Positions 38,431 through 48,047 of a DNA stretch of 64,000 nucleotides are shown one piece after another (the first letter of the stretch is position 1; each line of letters begins with the position of its first letter). The notes below the pieces were generated by a model, which ran no database searches, was not told the DNA's origin, and worked only from the letters and a program-made list of their open reading frames with translations. The stretch is from contig CAZFLM010000016.1 in NCBI GenBank assembly GCA_964519955.1, positions 33,284 through 97,283 on the forward strand. Reading direction: 5' to 3'. This DNA comes from CAZFLM01 sp964519955 (GTDB lineage Bacteria; Armatimonadota; Chthonomonadetes; Chthonomonadales; CAJBBX01). The position numbers were made by a program, and so were the translations under genes.

Positions 38431-39964
38431 TCTGTTCTCCCCCTTGAGCCTGGATCGTGAACCTGAAGACGCAGCCGCCCGATCTGCCCGCCTCCACCCA
38501 GATGCGCCCACCGTGGCGCTCCACGATCTTGCGACAGATCGCCAGCCCGATGCCGGTTCCCGGGTACTCTGCACGCGTGTGCAGGCGCTGGAAGATCAGG
38601 AACACCCGCTCGGCGTATTGCGGATCGATACCGATGCCGTTGTCCTCCACCGAGAACACCCACTCCTCGCCGTCCTGCAGGGCCCAGACCCGTATCTCCG
38701 GCGTGGCGCTGCCGCGGAACTTCAGCGCATTGCCGATAAGGTTCTGGAAGAGGCGCTCGATCTGCGAGCGGTCCGCCTTCACGGTCGGCAGCCCCTCCGC
38801 GGTCACCCGCGCCCCGCACTCGTCGATCGCAGTGCGCAGGTTGCGGCAGGCCATCTCGAAGCACTCGTGCGTGTCCACCGCCCCAGCCGGCCCGGCGCGG
38901 CTGCCGACGCGCGAGTATGCCAGGAGACCATTGATCATCTCCTGCATCCGCACGGCGCCGTCGACCGCATATTCGATGAACTCGTCGGCCTGATCGTCGA
39001 GCTGCCCCCGGTACCGCTGCGCGAGGAGCTGAGTGAAGCTCCCGACCATGCGCAGCGGCTCCTGCAGATCGTGCGACGCCGCATACGCGAACTGCTCCAG
39101 CTCAGCGTTGGAGCGCTCCAACTCGCGAGCCTGCTCCACCAACAGGTCACGCGCCTGGTGCTGATCGGTCACATCCCAACAGGCGCCCAGGTACCCGGTG
39201 AACGCCCCGCCCTCGTCGTACATCGGACGGCCATGGTCGACGACCCACCGGTACAGCCCGTCGTGCCGGCGCAGGCGATACTCCATCTCGAAGGCGTCGC
39301 GCCGCCCGAACGCGGTCCGGAACGTATCGAGGCAGTCGGCGAGATCGTCCTCATGTACGCTCTGGGCCCAGCCGTTGCCGCGCTCCTCCTCCATCGTGCG
39401 CCCGGTGAACGCAAGCCAGGTGCGGTTGAAGTAGTCGCACTCCGCAGCGGTGTCGCATCGCCAGATGAGCGCCGGGAAGTCCTCCAAGAGCGACAAGTAG
39501 TAGTCGCGCGACCTCGTGACCGCCTGCTCGGCCTTCTTAAGCTCGCTGATGTCCATGCCGCAGCACACAACGAACTCGATGGAGCCATCTGCGTCGAAGA
39601 CGGGCGTGTGCCGCCAGCTCGTCCAGAACCGGCGGCCGTTGCGCGCTACCCAGTGATGCTCGTGATAGGTCGACGTGCCGGTGGCCTGGAGCCGCCCAAA
39701 CAGCGCGCGCACCTCGCCGGCCTCGGACTGGTCGAGCACTGCTGACCAGAACGGCTGACCCCGCAGTTCGTCGATCGCGTAGCCTGTCCGCTTCTCGCAC
39801 GCCCGGTTGAACTGCACGATCCGGCCCTCGGCATCGACGACCAGGATCAGGGCCTCCACGGTGTTCAGTATGGTGTTGAGGAACCGGTGCTGCTCCACTG
39901 TCGGCGCACCACCGGCCTGCCCGCCGGACGTGGCCCCCGGCGACGAAACGGGCTCTGATGACAC
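38414..39964 (-). CDS. PAS-PAS sensor histidine kinase
   Basis: 516 residues, no membrane segments. Two PAS/PAC modules (about residues 27-142 and 153-270) are followed by a short coiled coil (ELERSNAELEQF). The dimerisation/phospho-acceptor helix has His298 in YAASHDLQEPLRMV. The ATPase domain has an N-box in QNLIGNALKF, G1 in VEDNGIGID, and G2 in GTGIGLAICRKIVE. A cytoplasmic sensor, ligand unknown; GAF, heme or flavin residues are not obvious. It pairs with the Rcp1-like regulator encoded by the overlapping downstream gene. Confidence 0.93.
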   Translation of the reverse strand: MSSEPVSSPGATSGGQAGGAPTVEQHRFLNTILNTVEALILVVDAEGRIVQFNRACEKRTGYAIDELRGQPFWSAVLDQSEAGEVRALFGRLQATGTSTYHEHHWVARNGRRFWTSWRHTPVFDADGSIEFVVCCGMDISELKKAEQAVTRSRDYYLSLLEDFPALIWRCDTAAECDYFNRTWLAFTGRTMEEERGNGWAQSVHEDDLADCLDTFRTAFGRRDAFEMEYRLRRHDGLYRWVVDHGRPMYDEGGAFTGYLGACWDVTDQHQARDLLVEQARELERSNAELEQFAYAASHDLQEPLRMVGSFTQLLAQRYRGQLDDQADEFIEYAVDGAVRMQEMINGLLAYSRVGSRAGPAGAVDTHECFEMACRNLRTAIDECGARVTAEGLPTVKADRSQIERLFQNLIGNALKFRGSATPEIRVWALQDGEEWVFSVEDNGIGIDPQYAERVFLIFQRLHTRAEYPGTGIGLAICRKIVERHGGRIWVEAGRSGGCVFRFTIQAQGGEQSGHTG

Positions 39965-40048
39965 TTCGCACCGCCTCCCCTCTGGCAGCGTCTACGCGCC
40001 GGACCTGCCCCGCCGGCGTGAGCGCTGCAAGCGCACGCGGCATGGCTG

Positions 40049-41212
40049 TCAGCTTCCCACGGAACGCCTGCAAAACCACCCCTCCCGGCCGATGAAGGGT
40101 GTCTCGATGTACCTTGCAAGCACGACGGCAATGCAGACCGACAGCGGCACGCCAAGCAGGGCGCGTCCCAAGGCCAGAGACATGCCCCCTTGATGAAGGA
40201 CTACCAGGCCCGCCGTGACGCACTTCAGGACGAGCGGGTGGATCAGGTACAGCGTGTAGGAGGCCGCCGCGACCCTGGCGACCACCGTGTGCCCCAGCAA
40301 GCGGCGCAGCGCCGGCAGATGGCCCGACGCAAGGCAGACCATCGCGCCGCAGATCGCGAGCCCAATCAGCCCTTCCCCAAGCGGCCCGGGCCAGTCGTGC
40401 AGCAGCCCAGCAACATAGAGCAGCACCAGCGCCAGGCTGCTGCCAACCGTCAACACCGCCCATCGCTGGTTCCACCGCTGCAGCGCGCCATAGGCGCCCA
40501 GCGCGAACAGCCCCAGGAACCAGGGATGGGCCCAGGCCAGGTTGTGCCCGTCCGGCAGGAGGTAGTACGGGAGCAGGCCGATGGCGTAAGCAGACAGCAC
40601 GGTGGGCAGCCCTCGAACGGTCCGCATGGCCAGCAGAAGCAGCGGGAACGCGAAGTAGATCTGCCATTCGGTAGCCACGCTCCACAAAGCGCCGCTGATG
40701 GAAGCATGCAGCGGAAGCCACCAGTTGTGAACCATGGCCGCGTGCGCGACGATGTCGGCGGCAGTCAGCGGCGCCGGTCTCTGAACGCCAGCGAGTGAGG
40801 CGACGAGAGCGAACAAGACATTGGCGGCAACGGACAGGAACAGCACGAAGTAGTAAGCAGGGAAGATGCGGAAGAAGCGCCTGCGGATGTAGCGCCCGAA
40901 ACCGCCAACGATCTGCAGCTTGCCGGACCTGGCCACCGGGACAGTCAGGCAGTACCCGGACAGCACGATGAAGACCGACACGGCCATGTGCCCATGGGGC
41001 ACCAGACGGGTCATGTAGGCCGGCAGTCCGGTGTTGCCCGTGTCAGCCGCCGCGGCGAGCGCGTGGTACAGCAGGACGTGCAAGGCTGCGAGCGCCCGGA
41101 TGCCGTCCAGGAACTCCAGCCGATGACGTTCGGCGCCCGCGTGAGGTACAGCATGCGCTGGCGCGGGACCCGACGGGCCCTGGACCGGCGCATGCTGTTC
41201 GCCACCCACCAA
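40049..41212 (-). CDS. acyltransferase 3 family membrane protein
   Basis: 387 residues with about ten hydrophobic helices. The family (OafA/NodX-like) transfers acetyl or other acyl groups to sugars at the membrane. The N-terminal signature is LEFLDGIRALAALHVLLYHA, with a conserved His in that helix and a second motif VSVFIVLSGYCLTVP, then RYIRRRFFRIFPAYY. The start given is a TTG (41212); the first 30 residues are Pro/His-rich and could be excluded by a later start. Likely modifies a surface glycan, perhaps that of the 46-64 kb locus, but it is 5 kb away. Confidence 0.87.
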   Translation of the reverse strand: MVGGEQHAPVQGPSGPAPAHAVPHAGAERHRLEFLDGIRALAALHVLLYHALAAAADTGNTGLPAYMTRLVPHGHMAVSVFIVLSGYCLTVPVARSGKLQIVGGFGRYIRRRFFRIFPAYYFVLFLSVAANVLFALVASLAGVQRPAPLTAADIVAHAAMVHNWWLPLHASISGALWSVATEWQIYFAFPLLLLAMRTVRGLPTVLSAYAIGLLPYYLLPDGHNLAWAHPWFLGLFALGAYGALQRWNQRWAVLTVGSSLALVLLYVAGLLHDWPGPLGEGLIGLAICGAMVCLASGHLPALRRLLGHTVVARVAAASYTLYLIHPLVLKCVTAGLVVLHQGGMSLALGRALLGVPLSVCIAVVLARYIETPFIGREGWFCRRSVGS

Positions 41213-41374
41213 TGTACGTCTCCCCGGGCGAGCATGATGCGGTTCGCCGCGGCGCCGTGTGCGTCACATGGCCCCGAATCGGCCAGGTCACCAACCATCG
41301 CTGGCGCGGCCGGCGAGCTGGATCGGCGGGGTCTCTCGCAACACGTTCACTTGCCCCCAGGGCATGCCGGCCGG

Positions 41375-44020
41375 CTAAGGCCCCAGTGGCGTCACGGTGC
41401 ACACCTTGGCGTCCCACCCCGTCATGTCCGCATTGACACGCAGCACGCCACCGCTCACTTCGGCCCACGGCGCGCTCGTCGTGTAGCGCTTCGCGGGGTC
41501 GAGGCCCAGGGCAGTCAGCTTGAACTGACCGGATGTCGTCTTGGGCGCGTCCTGCAGATTGAACACGTTCACCACGCACGCGTTCTCCGCCTTCAGCACG
41601 TGGGCGTGCACCTCCAGCCCCGCCCCGAAGAACTCGCCGCGCTTGTAGAACCGCTCATTGGCCTTGTAGAAGCGCATGTCCCGCTGCTCGTTGGACACCA
41701 CCTGCGGGTCCTTGTTCGTGCCGCCGATGCCCAAGTGCCGGCACGTGGACGCATACCACCAGAGCACCACGCAGTTGCGGTTGTCCTTGCGCAGGTCGAC
41801 ATGCAGGTAGAACGGCACGTTGCACGCCAGGTTGTAGTAGTACAGGGACTCGGCCCGCCGCTCGCGCAGGTCGGCCATCGGGTCCCACATCAGCTCGAGG
41901 CCCCAGTTGTCGTCGTAGCTGCCCGGCAGGCCGTACTTGTAGTAGACCGGCGTTGGGCGCGCGGGGCTGCCGCCTGCCAGCATGTCGTGCATCTCGATGT
42001 AGACGCCGGGGTGCTTGGCATGGACTCGGCGCGCCAGCTCCAGACAGCCCCGAATGTGATCCTCCGGCATGTACGGCACCGGATGCCCGTGGCTCCGATC
42101 CCAGCACGTGCCCGGCCACCAGTCGCCGTCGTACATCAGGAAGATGGCGCCCGCGTCGCAGAGGGCGTTCAGGCGCTTGGCCGCTTCGTCCAGGTACTGC
42201 TTCGAGCCCAGACAGATGAGCGCGCCGCCCACCGACTGCTCCGGCTCGGGCCCGCGCTTCGCCGCCTTCTCGAACGCCGCCGCCACATCGGCCGCGGCCG
42301 GCGCAGCCTCGTAGACCTCCACCTCGTCGAACCGCGGCACTCCCTGGTCCGCCCCGGTGATCTCGACCCGAACGCGCCGCGCGTCCACCGGCCCGAAGCG
42401 GTACGACGTCGTCCCGTGCAAGCTCTCGCCGCTCCGCGCCAGCACCGGCTTCAGCTCGCCGCCGTCGCCGGCAACCAGAACGCGGAAGCCCGTTACGATG
42501 CGGTCCGTGTACTGCCCGAGCGCGTCGTTGCCGAGGCGTACCTCGCCGATGCGATGGACACCGCCCAGATCGATCTCGGCCCAGCACGGCATCTCACTCG
42601 CAATCCAGCTCGCCGCGTTGCCATACCACCCATCGCTCAGGTGCGCGATCTGGTGGATAGCCATCTTGCCATTGTCCCACACAGATGAGGCGGTCGCCTT
42701 GGCCTCGGGCAGCAGCGCCAGGTTGCGGCGGCCTTCCCGCACCGCCGGCACCCGCGCAGGCGACTCCTGCCCCTTCGTAGCCGGCTTGCGCTTCGCCGAT
42801 GCAGGCCACGCGTCTGCCGCGAACGGCCCCATGCTCCAGCCCTTCATCGACATCCACGTCGCGAGAGGAGTGTGCAGTGCAAGGCCCAGGCCGTACTTCT
42901 CCTTCAACTCGTCCACGAACTCGCGCTCCGGCCCGATCCACTTCTCGCCCCACAGGAACGTAGCGAAGGCGGTGTCCCAGCCCGGATCGAGGTACAGGGC
43001 CTCGCACGAGTAGTCCACACCCTTCTGCGCCTCGCGGCGAAGCACCTCGCGGGTGTAGCGCCCGGCGCGGTCGTCCCACGCGCCCTCCATGTCGTAGAGC
43101 TGCTCCCAATGGACGGGCGCGTCGTAGCTCGCCGGGAAGCGGCACCCGTTCGCGTCCAGCAGGTCGCGGTACGCATACGCGACGTCCTCGTACGCGCCTG
43201 CAACCACCTGGTAGCGCGTCACACCGAGATCGACCCGCTCGCCCGACTTCATGCGGCGCAGCACGGTCGGCTCGCCGAAGTGCATCGCAACGCCGCCGAA
43301 ACGGATGCGGGCGTCCTCACCCTCAAGCCGCGAGAGGACGCTGAACCGCAGCAGGCCCTGGCAGAAGCTGTAGATGCCCAGATAGGCGTCGCCATGCTTC
43401 CAGGCCCAGCCCTCGGAGAGGCGGTGGCGCGTCGGCACCGGCGTCATCGGGGTGAGGAGGGGCTCGAAGGGCGCCGCGGGGGGCTCTCCCGGCTGCCGAA
43501 CGGCGAACGCGCCGAGCGTGAACTCGTGGTAGCCGTTCGGCGGATCGGTGGCTCGCTTGCGGAACGGAATCGCCGTGGCCAGATCGTCCTCGGCGCCGGA
43601 CGCAGCACGAGTGAAGCCGATCTCCAGATCCGCGAGCGCCAGCCGCTTCCCCGACGCATTCCGCAGAGAGATGCGTTCCTCGATCCAGGGCTTGTTCGGC
43701 GGGGCGCTCCAGTCGACGCGAACCGCCAGCCCGCCCAGCTTGCCCGTCAGCGTCACCGCCCCGTTGCCCTCGACCACCCTCGCGCCAGTGAGAGCATCGA
43801 CCGGGTTGGGCGCACCCTCGACCAGCGCGTGGAACACGACGGGCCCATTCGCGTAGTCGAACCCGTCCGACACGCGCGTCAAGCGCGCCGCCACGCTTGA
43901 GCCGTCCGCCCGCACGTGCAGCGTCAGCGCCCCGTTGCCGATGTATGCATCCGCCAGAGCCCCGGACGCCGCCAGAGCCATCGCCACACCTCCCGCCAAC
44001 GCCAGCCACGCCCTGCGCAT
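41375..44020 (-). CDS. secreted GH36-like hydrolase with inserted discoidin (F5/8C) domain
   Basis: 881 residues from ATG 44020, with signal peptide (MRRAWLALAGGVAMALAASGALA). An N-terminal beta-sandwich (about 25-290) is followed by a TIM-barrel-like part with ALYLDPGWDT (near 343) and IFLMYDGDWWPG (near 628). The second Asp is positioned like the nucleophile in GH36/GH27 alpha-galactosidases. Between them, about residues 433-571 form an F5/8 type C sugar-binding domain (KATASSVWDNGK, CWAEIDLGGVHRIGEVRL, YRFGPVDARRVRVEITG). A C-terminal beta domain completes the layout. The exact glycosidase family needs confirmation. Confidence 0.75.
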   Translation of the reverse strand: MRRAWLALAGGVAMALAASGALADAYIGNGALTLHVRADGSSVAARLTRVSDGFDYANGPVVFHALVEGAPNPVDALTGARVVEGNGAVTLTGKLGGLAVRVDWSAPPNKPWIEERISLRNASGKRLALADLEIGFTRAASGAEDDLATAIPFRKRATDPPNGYHEFTLGAFAVRQPGEPPAAPFEPLLTPMTPVPTRHRLSEGWAWKHGDAYLGIYSFCQGLLRFSVLSRLEGEDARIRFGGVAMHFGEPTVLRRMKSGERVDLGVTRYQVVAGAYEDVAYAYRDLLDANGCRFPASYDAPVHWEQLYDMEGAWDDRAGRYTREVLRREAQKGVDYSCEALYLDPGWDTAFATFLWGEKWIGPEREFVDELKEKYGLGLALHTPLATWMSMKGWSMGPFAADAWPASAKRKPATKGQESPARVPAVREGRRNLALLPEAKATASSVWDNGKMAIHQIAHLSDGWYGNAASWIASEMPCWAEIDLGGVHRIGEVRLGNDALGQYTDRIVTGFRVLVAGDGGELKPVLARSGESLHGTTSYRFGPVDARRVRVEITGADQGVPRFDEVEVYEAAPAAADVAAAFEKAAKRGPEPEQSVGGALICLGSKQYLDEAAKRLNALCDAGAIFLMYDGDWWPGTCWDRSHGHPVPYMPEDHIRGCLELARRVHAKHPGVYIEMHDMLAGGSPARPTPVYYKYGLPGSYDDNWGLELMWDPMADLRERRAESLYYYNLACNVPFYLHVDLRKDNRNCVVLWWYASTCRHLGIGGTNKDPQVVSNEQRDMRFYKANERFYKRGEFFGAGLEVHAHVLKAENACVVNVFNLQDAPKTTSGQFKLTALGLDPAKRYTTSAPWAEVSGGVLRVNADMTGWDAKVCTVTPLGP

Positions 44021-44075
44021 GTTCCCCTCCGTTGCCGTCCGCGTCGCTGCCGAGGCCGCGCGGCCTCGACGGTTC

Positions 44076-45110
44076 CTACTCGCGCTGCCCACCCAACGTC
44101 TGGCTCGGCTCGACCGCGTCGCCGCCCTGGGGGCCGACGAGCCCCCTCAGCAGGTACCCCAGCAGCACACCGACCGCCAGCGCCGCAACGAGGTAACCAG
44201 GATGCACCCCGGACGGGCGCCGCCGCGAGCGCGCGGCCGGAGCCGCCGGCACATCGCCGGGTACCTCGTCCCCGTCATCCTCCCACTCGTCCGCGCGAGC
44301 ATGGCGCGCTCCGCCCAGCGGCTCGTGGCTCGTGAGGCGCGCGGGCTCATACGTCTGGAACTCCCCCACCCGCATCACCACGACGGTCGTGTTGTCCACA
44401 CCTCCGCGGGCGTTCGCCTCCGCGACCAGCCGGTCCGCCGCAGCCTGCGGCTCAGGCACGCGCGCCAGCACCGCCTCGATGTCGGCATCACTCAGCATCG
44501 TGTTCAGACCGTCCGTGCACAGAAGGAGCGTGTCGCCGTCGATGAGGTCCAGGCGGCGCTCGTCGCTCTCCACCGCCTTCTCCATCCCGATCGCGCGGGT
44601 CATCACCAGGTGGATGTGAGACCCGCTGCTCTCGCGGTGCACGCCTGGGCCACTGCGCCGGATCTCCTGCATCGCAGCGTGGTCCTGGGTGACCTGCGCG
44701 AAACGCCGGTCCCGCAGCAGGTACGCACGGCTGTCGCCAACGTGCCGCAGCACGCAGCGGCCGTCGCTCACGATCGCTGCCACGCAGGTGGTGCCCATAC
44801 CCGACCGGCCACTGTCCACGGTGAACAGCGCGCGAACCGCAGAGTTCGCCTCCTCGAGGGCTGCGCGCAAGACGCTCGATACGTGCTCGTCGCTGAACCC
44901 CTCCGCATCGGGCAGCGCCGCCTGAACCCGTGCATCCATCACGCGAGACGCAAGGGCGCTCGCCTCGTCGCCGCGCCGCCCGCCGCCGATGCCGTCCGCC
45001 ACCAGGAGCAGGTGTGCGGCGCCGTCTGCCAGGCTTCGCACCAGAGCGGCATCCTCGTTCCGCTTGCGCACCTTCCCCGCGTCGGACTGCTGCCCTATCG
45101 CCACATGCAT
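44076..45110 (-). CDS. PP2C-type serine/threonine phosphatase with C-terminal membrane anchor
   Basis: 344 residues from ATG 45110. Metal-dependent phosphatase motifs in order: GKVRKRNEDAALV, LLVADGIGGGRRGDEAS, SGMGTTCVAAI, LRHVGDSRAYLLRD, LLLCTDGLNTML and GVDNTTVVVMRV. An acidic linker (EWEDDGDEVPGD) leads to a single helix, GYLVAALAVGVLLGYLLRGL. Such enzymes usually oppose PknB-type kinases, which are not encoded here. A longer start (45236) is excluded because the added residues are low-complexity and overlap the terminator. Confidence 0.92.
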   Translation of the reverse strand: MHVAIGQQSDAGKVRKRNEDAALVRSLADGAAHLLLVADGIGGGRRGDEASALASRVMDARVQAALPDAEGFSDEHVSSVLRAALEEANSAVRALFTVDSGRSGMGTTCVAAIVSDGRCVLRHVGDSRAYLLRDRRFAQVTQDHAAMQEIRRSGPGVHRESSGSHIHLVMTRAIGMEKAVESDERRLDLIDGDTLLLCTDGLNTMLSDADIEAVLARVPEPQAAADRLVAEANARGGVDNTTVVVMRVGEFQTYEPARLTSHEPLGGARHARADEWEDDGDEVPGDVPAAPAARSRRRPSGVHPGYLVAALAVGVLLGYLLRGLVGPQGGDAVEPSQTLGGQRE

Positions 45111-45206
45111 CGGGTCCCCCTTGAGGCGTCCGCGAGTGCGGAGCCCGCTCCCAGGATACGGCTCGCCTGCCCGCGGGTCCTCCTTTGAGCCAGGCAAATG
45201 TGAAGA

Positions 45207-45232
45207 GGCGCCCCGCGCGATCGCGGAGCGCC
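45207..45232 (-). terminator. terminator of the pseudopilin gene
   Basis: GGCGCCCCGCG (45207-45217) pairs with CGCGGAGCGCC (45222-45232), one mismatch, four-base loop CGAT. On the minus strand it is followed by TCTTCACATTT. It lies 30 bases after the pseudopilin stop and before the PP2C gene. Confidence 0.65.
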
Positions 45233-45261
45233 CCATCCAGGCCAGCTATCGGGCCAGTCGG

Positions 45262-46113
45262 CTAGTTGCCGCAGGTGCGGTTGCCGACCTGCAGCGCCAT
45301 CGTGCGCCAGAAGGTGCGCTCGCCCTCGTTCGGCACAAGGTTGGTCGCGTTGGAGCAGTACGCCGCCGACACCGCCGCCCAGTTCGAGTCGGGCGCCGCC
45401 TCGGGGTGCGGGCCGGGGTAGACTGCGTCGGCCTTCATGTACTTGGCATGGCCATCGCAGAAGGCGTAGTTGGCGCCGTCCTGATGGCGGTAGGGCGCCT
45501 CGGCGTTGTAGGGCCTCGCCAAGAAGCCGTACCGCTGCTTGTACCCGTTGAAGAGATGGGCGGGCAGCAGGCGCCCCTCAGTCCCGGCGTCGCCGGCAAG
45601 CACCGTCTGGGCGACCTTGTCGATGTCCGCAAGACCGATGAAACGGTACAGATTCGCGCTGGAACTGGTCCACGCATAGGTGCGAACCAGCATCTCGTTC
45701 ATGCCGTAGCTGCGCGTCGATGCGGGCTGATCGTTCGACGGGCAACGCCAAGCGCCATCGTATGTGCCGTTCGGCTGCGCATAGTCGGCCGGCCCGGAAA
45801 CAGCCGTCTTCCCCATCTTGATGTATGGGTTGATCTTGTTGTCCCACGCGCGATCGGGGCTGTTCAGACCTGCTGGCGCGATCCCATTGAACGTCATGTA
45901 GATGTACTCGTTCCACTGAGGGAACATCTCGTCGTAGTCCTGGGCGTACATCTGAAACGCTGTTCCGATCTGCTTGAGGTTGCTCAGACACGAGGTGGAG
46001 CGCGCCTTCTCGCGCGCCTGAGCAAAGACCGGGAACAGGATCGCCGCCAGAATCGCTATGATGGCGATGACGACGAGCAACTCGATAAGCGTGAATCCGG
46101 TACGAGATCTCAT
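45262..46113 (-). CDS. DUF1559-type pseudopilin with H-x9-DG motif
   Basis: 283 residues. N-terminus MRSRTGFTLIELLVVIAIIA with prepilin peptidase site before FTLIE; hydrophobic helix continues to AAILFPVFAQAREKARSTSC, then LSNLKQIGTAFQMYAQDYDE. The C-terminal HQDGANYAFCDGHAKY has His-x9-Asp-Gly. These proteins are made in many copies in Planctomycetota/Armatimonadota-like bacteria; they are exported by type II/IV pilus-like machinery and their function is largely unknown. The gene has its own promoter and terminator. A more canonical member than the one in the radical-SAM operon. Confidence 0.93.
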   Translation of the reverse strand: MRSRTGFTLIELLVVIAIIAILAAILFPVFAQAREKARSTSCLSNLKQIGTAFQMYAQDYDEMFPQWNEYIYMTFNGIAPAGLNSPDRAWDNKINPYIKMGKTAVSGPADYAQPNGTYDGAWRCPSNDQPASTRSYGMNEMLVRTYAWTSSSANLYRFIGLADIDKVAQTVLAGDAGTEGRLLPAHLFNGYKQRYGFLARPYNAEAPYRHQDGANYAFCDGHAKYMKADAVYPGPHPEAAPDSNWAAVSAAYCSNATNLVPNEGERTFWRTMALQVGNRTCGN

Positions 46114-46203
46114 GGCGATCAGTTCCTTCCCTCCAAGTTCGCGTGGGCCGGCAGGTGCGGAACGCCATCAGGCACTGTGCGCCCCATTTTGCGTCTTGGC
46201 TGC

Positions 46204-46232
46204 ATAATACCACAGCCCGCCGGGCCCGGCAA
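46204..46232 (-). promoter_or_regulatory. promoter of the pseudopilin gene
   Basis: On the minus strand TTGCCG (46232-46227) and TATTAT (46209-46204) are 17 bases apart, with TG just before the -10 box. It lies about 90 bases upstream of the start; GGAGGGAAGGAA serves as ribosome binding site. Clear A/T-rich contrast to surroundings. Confidence 0.6.
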
Positions 46233-46264
46233 GACATGGCTACGAGACAGCCGAACCAAGCTGA

Positions 46265-47131
46265 TCAGGTGGCAGCCGTATCAGCGAGCGTTGCGGCTTT
46301 GCGCAATAGGTCGGAAGACGGATGCCCACGCGCAAGCGCGCGGAGCACACGCCCTCCTCCCATCGACAGGATGTGTCGAAGCAGCGGCGTCACCATCAGG
46401 CCCTCACGGTGGGGTCTGATGTCGAAGCCCATACGCTGCTTGTAGTGGTCGAGCCCTGGGGTCGCCTCCACGGAGCGCAGCCCGTAGCTCACGAACTCCA
46501 CGTCGCGACGCGACAGGGCGTCCCGCGTCACACAGAACGTCAGTGCGTTGTTGGGGCAGCTCGAGAGCAACTCCGTAGCAGATCCCTGGAACAGGATGGT
46601 GTAAGCCCCGTCGATGCACGCGCAGAGCACGTATGCGCCTACCTGCGAGCCCACGTAGGCGACCCATGCCTCGAAGCCATCTGTCTCGTCGGCCGCCCGG
46701 CAGTATGCCCCCCAGTACGCCGCCGACAGAGACCGAACGGAGCGGCCCTGCCGCACCCATGTGTCCTGGTTCAGGCCATACCCCACCTCCGCCACCTCTG
46801 CCGGCGCGACACGCTCGACGCGACAGTGGGCAAGTCCGGCGCGGGTCTGCGAGCGCGCCTTGGGGTGCAGCGCGCCCAGGTCATAGGCCGGGTCTGCGCA
46901 CACGAACAGCCCGCGCCCTGGAGTGGGCTCGCCGCGGGACGCGTACCGCACCACCGCGGCCCTACCGCGCCGCGCCACCCGGACGAGACTGTCGTGCGTC
47001 GGTTCGGCAAGCCCGTGGTCCGGAAGCATGGTCATTACCCCTGGCCCCTGCGAGTACCAGTGGGTGCCATCCACCTCCACCACGCGCCGGCCGATGCGAC
47101 GCCAGAAACCTGCCATCTCAGCAGTGGTCAT
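46265..47131 (-). CDS. GNAT/FemAB-like acyltransferase
   Basis: 288 residues. The core reads GFEAWVAYVGSQVGAYVLCA, SSCPNNALTFCVTRDAL and LDHYKQRMGFDIRPHREG, the layout of BioF2/FemAB-like acetyltransferases commonly found in polysaccharide loci, where they attach acyl or aminoacyl groups to sugars. The N-terminal half (ARRGRAAVVRYASRG) would be the first, degenerate GNAT half. It overlaps the methyltransferase gene by 14 bases and is the last gene of the polysaccharide operon. Confidence 0.72.
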   Translation of the reverse strand: MTTAEMAGFWRRIGRRVVEVDGTHWYSQGPGVMTMLPDHGLAEPTHDSLVRVARRGRAAVVRYASRGEPTPGRGLFVCADPAYDLGALHPKARSQTRAGLAHCRVERVAPAEVAEVGYGLNQDTWVRQGRSVRSLSAAYWGAYCRAADETDGFEAWVAYVGSQVGAYVLCACIDGAYTILFQGSATELLSSCPNNALTFCVTRDALSRRDVEFVSYGLRSVEATPGLDHYKQRMGFDIRPHREGLMVTPLLRHILSMGGGRVLRALARGHPSSDLLRKAATLADTAAT

Positions 47132-48047
47132 GCTCTGCCTGTCGTACCGCCCTGGTCACGTTTGCGGGTTGGAAGACTGCCGTCGCCGGCTTTCTGGCCA
47201 CCAGCAGGTACTTCGGTGCCCAGGTGACGCAGGCAAGCAGCCATCGGTTCGGCCTCAGTGCCACAGCGCACTGGGAGCGGCCAACAATGTCGCGCCCCCA
47301 CCGCCCCGCGAGCGGCGTTGGCACAACGCAGACAGCCGTGGCAGTCAGACCAGCCGCTTCGACAAGGCGCACGAGCGCTCGCGGCGTGTATAGGTATAGG
47401 TAAGCCGAATCCGTCTTCAGACGGCTCCACTTGCGCTCAAGCAGCCAGCAGAGCGGTCCGCGACTGCGCAGCAGGAACCGCCGCTGCCCCGGGAACTCCA
47501 ACGCGAGGCATCCGCCGGGCCGCAGGACACGAGCAGCCTCGGCCAGTTCCGCGCGAGGATCGTCCGAGAAGTAGAACATGTCCATCATCGTCAACAGGTC
47601 GATGCTGCTCGCGTCCCATGCTGCCGATCGCAGGTCGCCGACCCGCACGTCTGCATCGTAGCTCGAGGCCGCTGCCGCGGCGGCAGACGGCGACAACTCG
47701 ACGCCCAGGCGCGTCCAGCGCTCCCCAGAGAAGTGGGCGAACAGATGCCCGAGGTCGCACCCGACGTCAAGCACGACGCCTTCGCTAACATGCATCTTGA
47801 GGAAGCGCGCCTCGGCCTCGAGAACAGGCTGCCGCCTCGTAGCGTTTGCGCACGCGAACTCGCCGACCGAGTACGTGCTCGTGAGCGACGCCCACCGAGA
47901 GGCGCGCGACGCCCTGGGCGACGCGAACACCGTCCCGCAGCGGCGGCAGGCGCGGTACCGTGTCGGCAGACCGTCGTCAAGCCACACCCTCGACGGAGCA
48001 GGCCCGCACACCGAGCAGTCCACCACCTCAGTGCCTTCAACAGTCAT
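47118..48047 (-). CDS. class I SAM-dependent methyltransferase with zinc-ribbon N-terminus
   Basis: 309 residues. An N-terminal CSVCG...CRRCG ribbon (residues 11-38) typical for sugar C- or O-methyltransferases of the Methyltransf_13/TylF-like kind is followed by a SAM-binding site, VVLDVGCDLGHLF, and DLLTMMDMFYFSDDP, EAARVLRPGGCLALEFPG. Overlaps the preceding gene as ATGA (48044-48047). It probably methylates a sugar of the glycan built by the operon. Confidence 0.85.
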   Translation of the reverse strand: MTVEGTEVVDCSVCGPAPSRVWLDDGLPTRYRACRRCGTVFASPRASRASRWASLTSTYSVGEFACANATRRQPVLEAEARFLKMHVSEGVVLDVGCDLGHLFAHFSGERWTRLGVELSPSAAAAAASSYDADVRVGDLRSAAWDASSIDLLTMMDMFYFSDDPRAELAEAARVLRPGGCLALEFPGQRRFLLRSRGPLCWLLERKWSRLKTDSAYLYLYTPRALVRLVEAAGLTATAVCVVPTPLAGRWGRDIVGRSQCAVALRPNRWLLACVTWAPKYLLVARKPATAVFQPANVTRAVRQAEHDHC

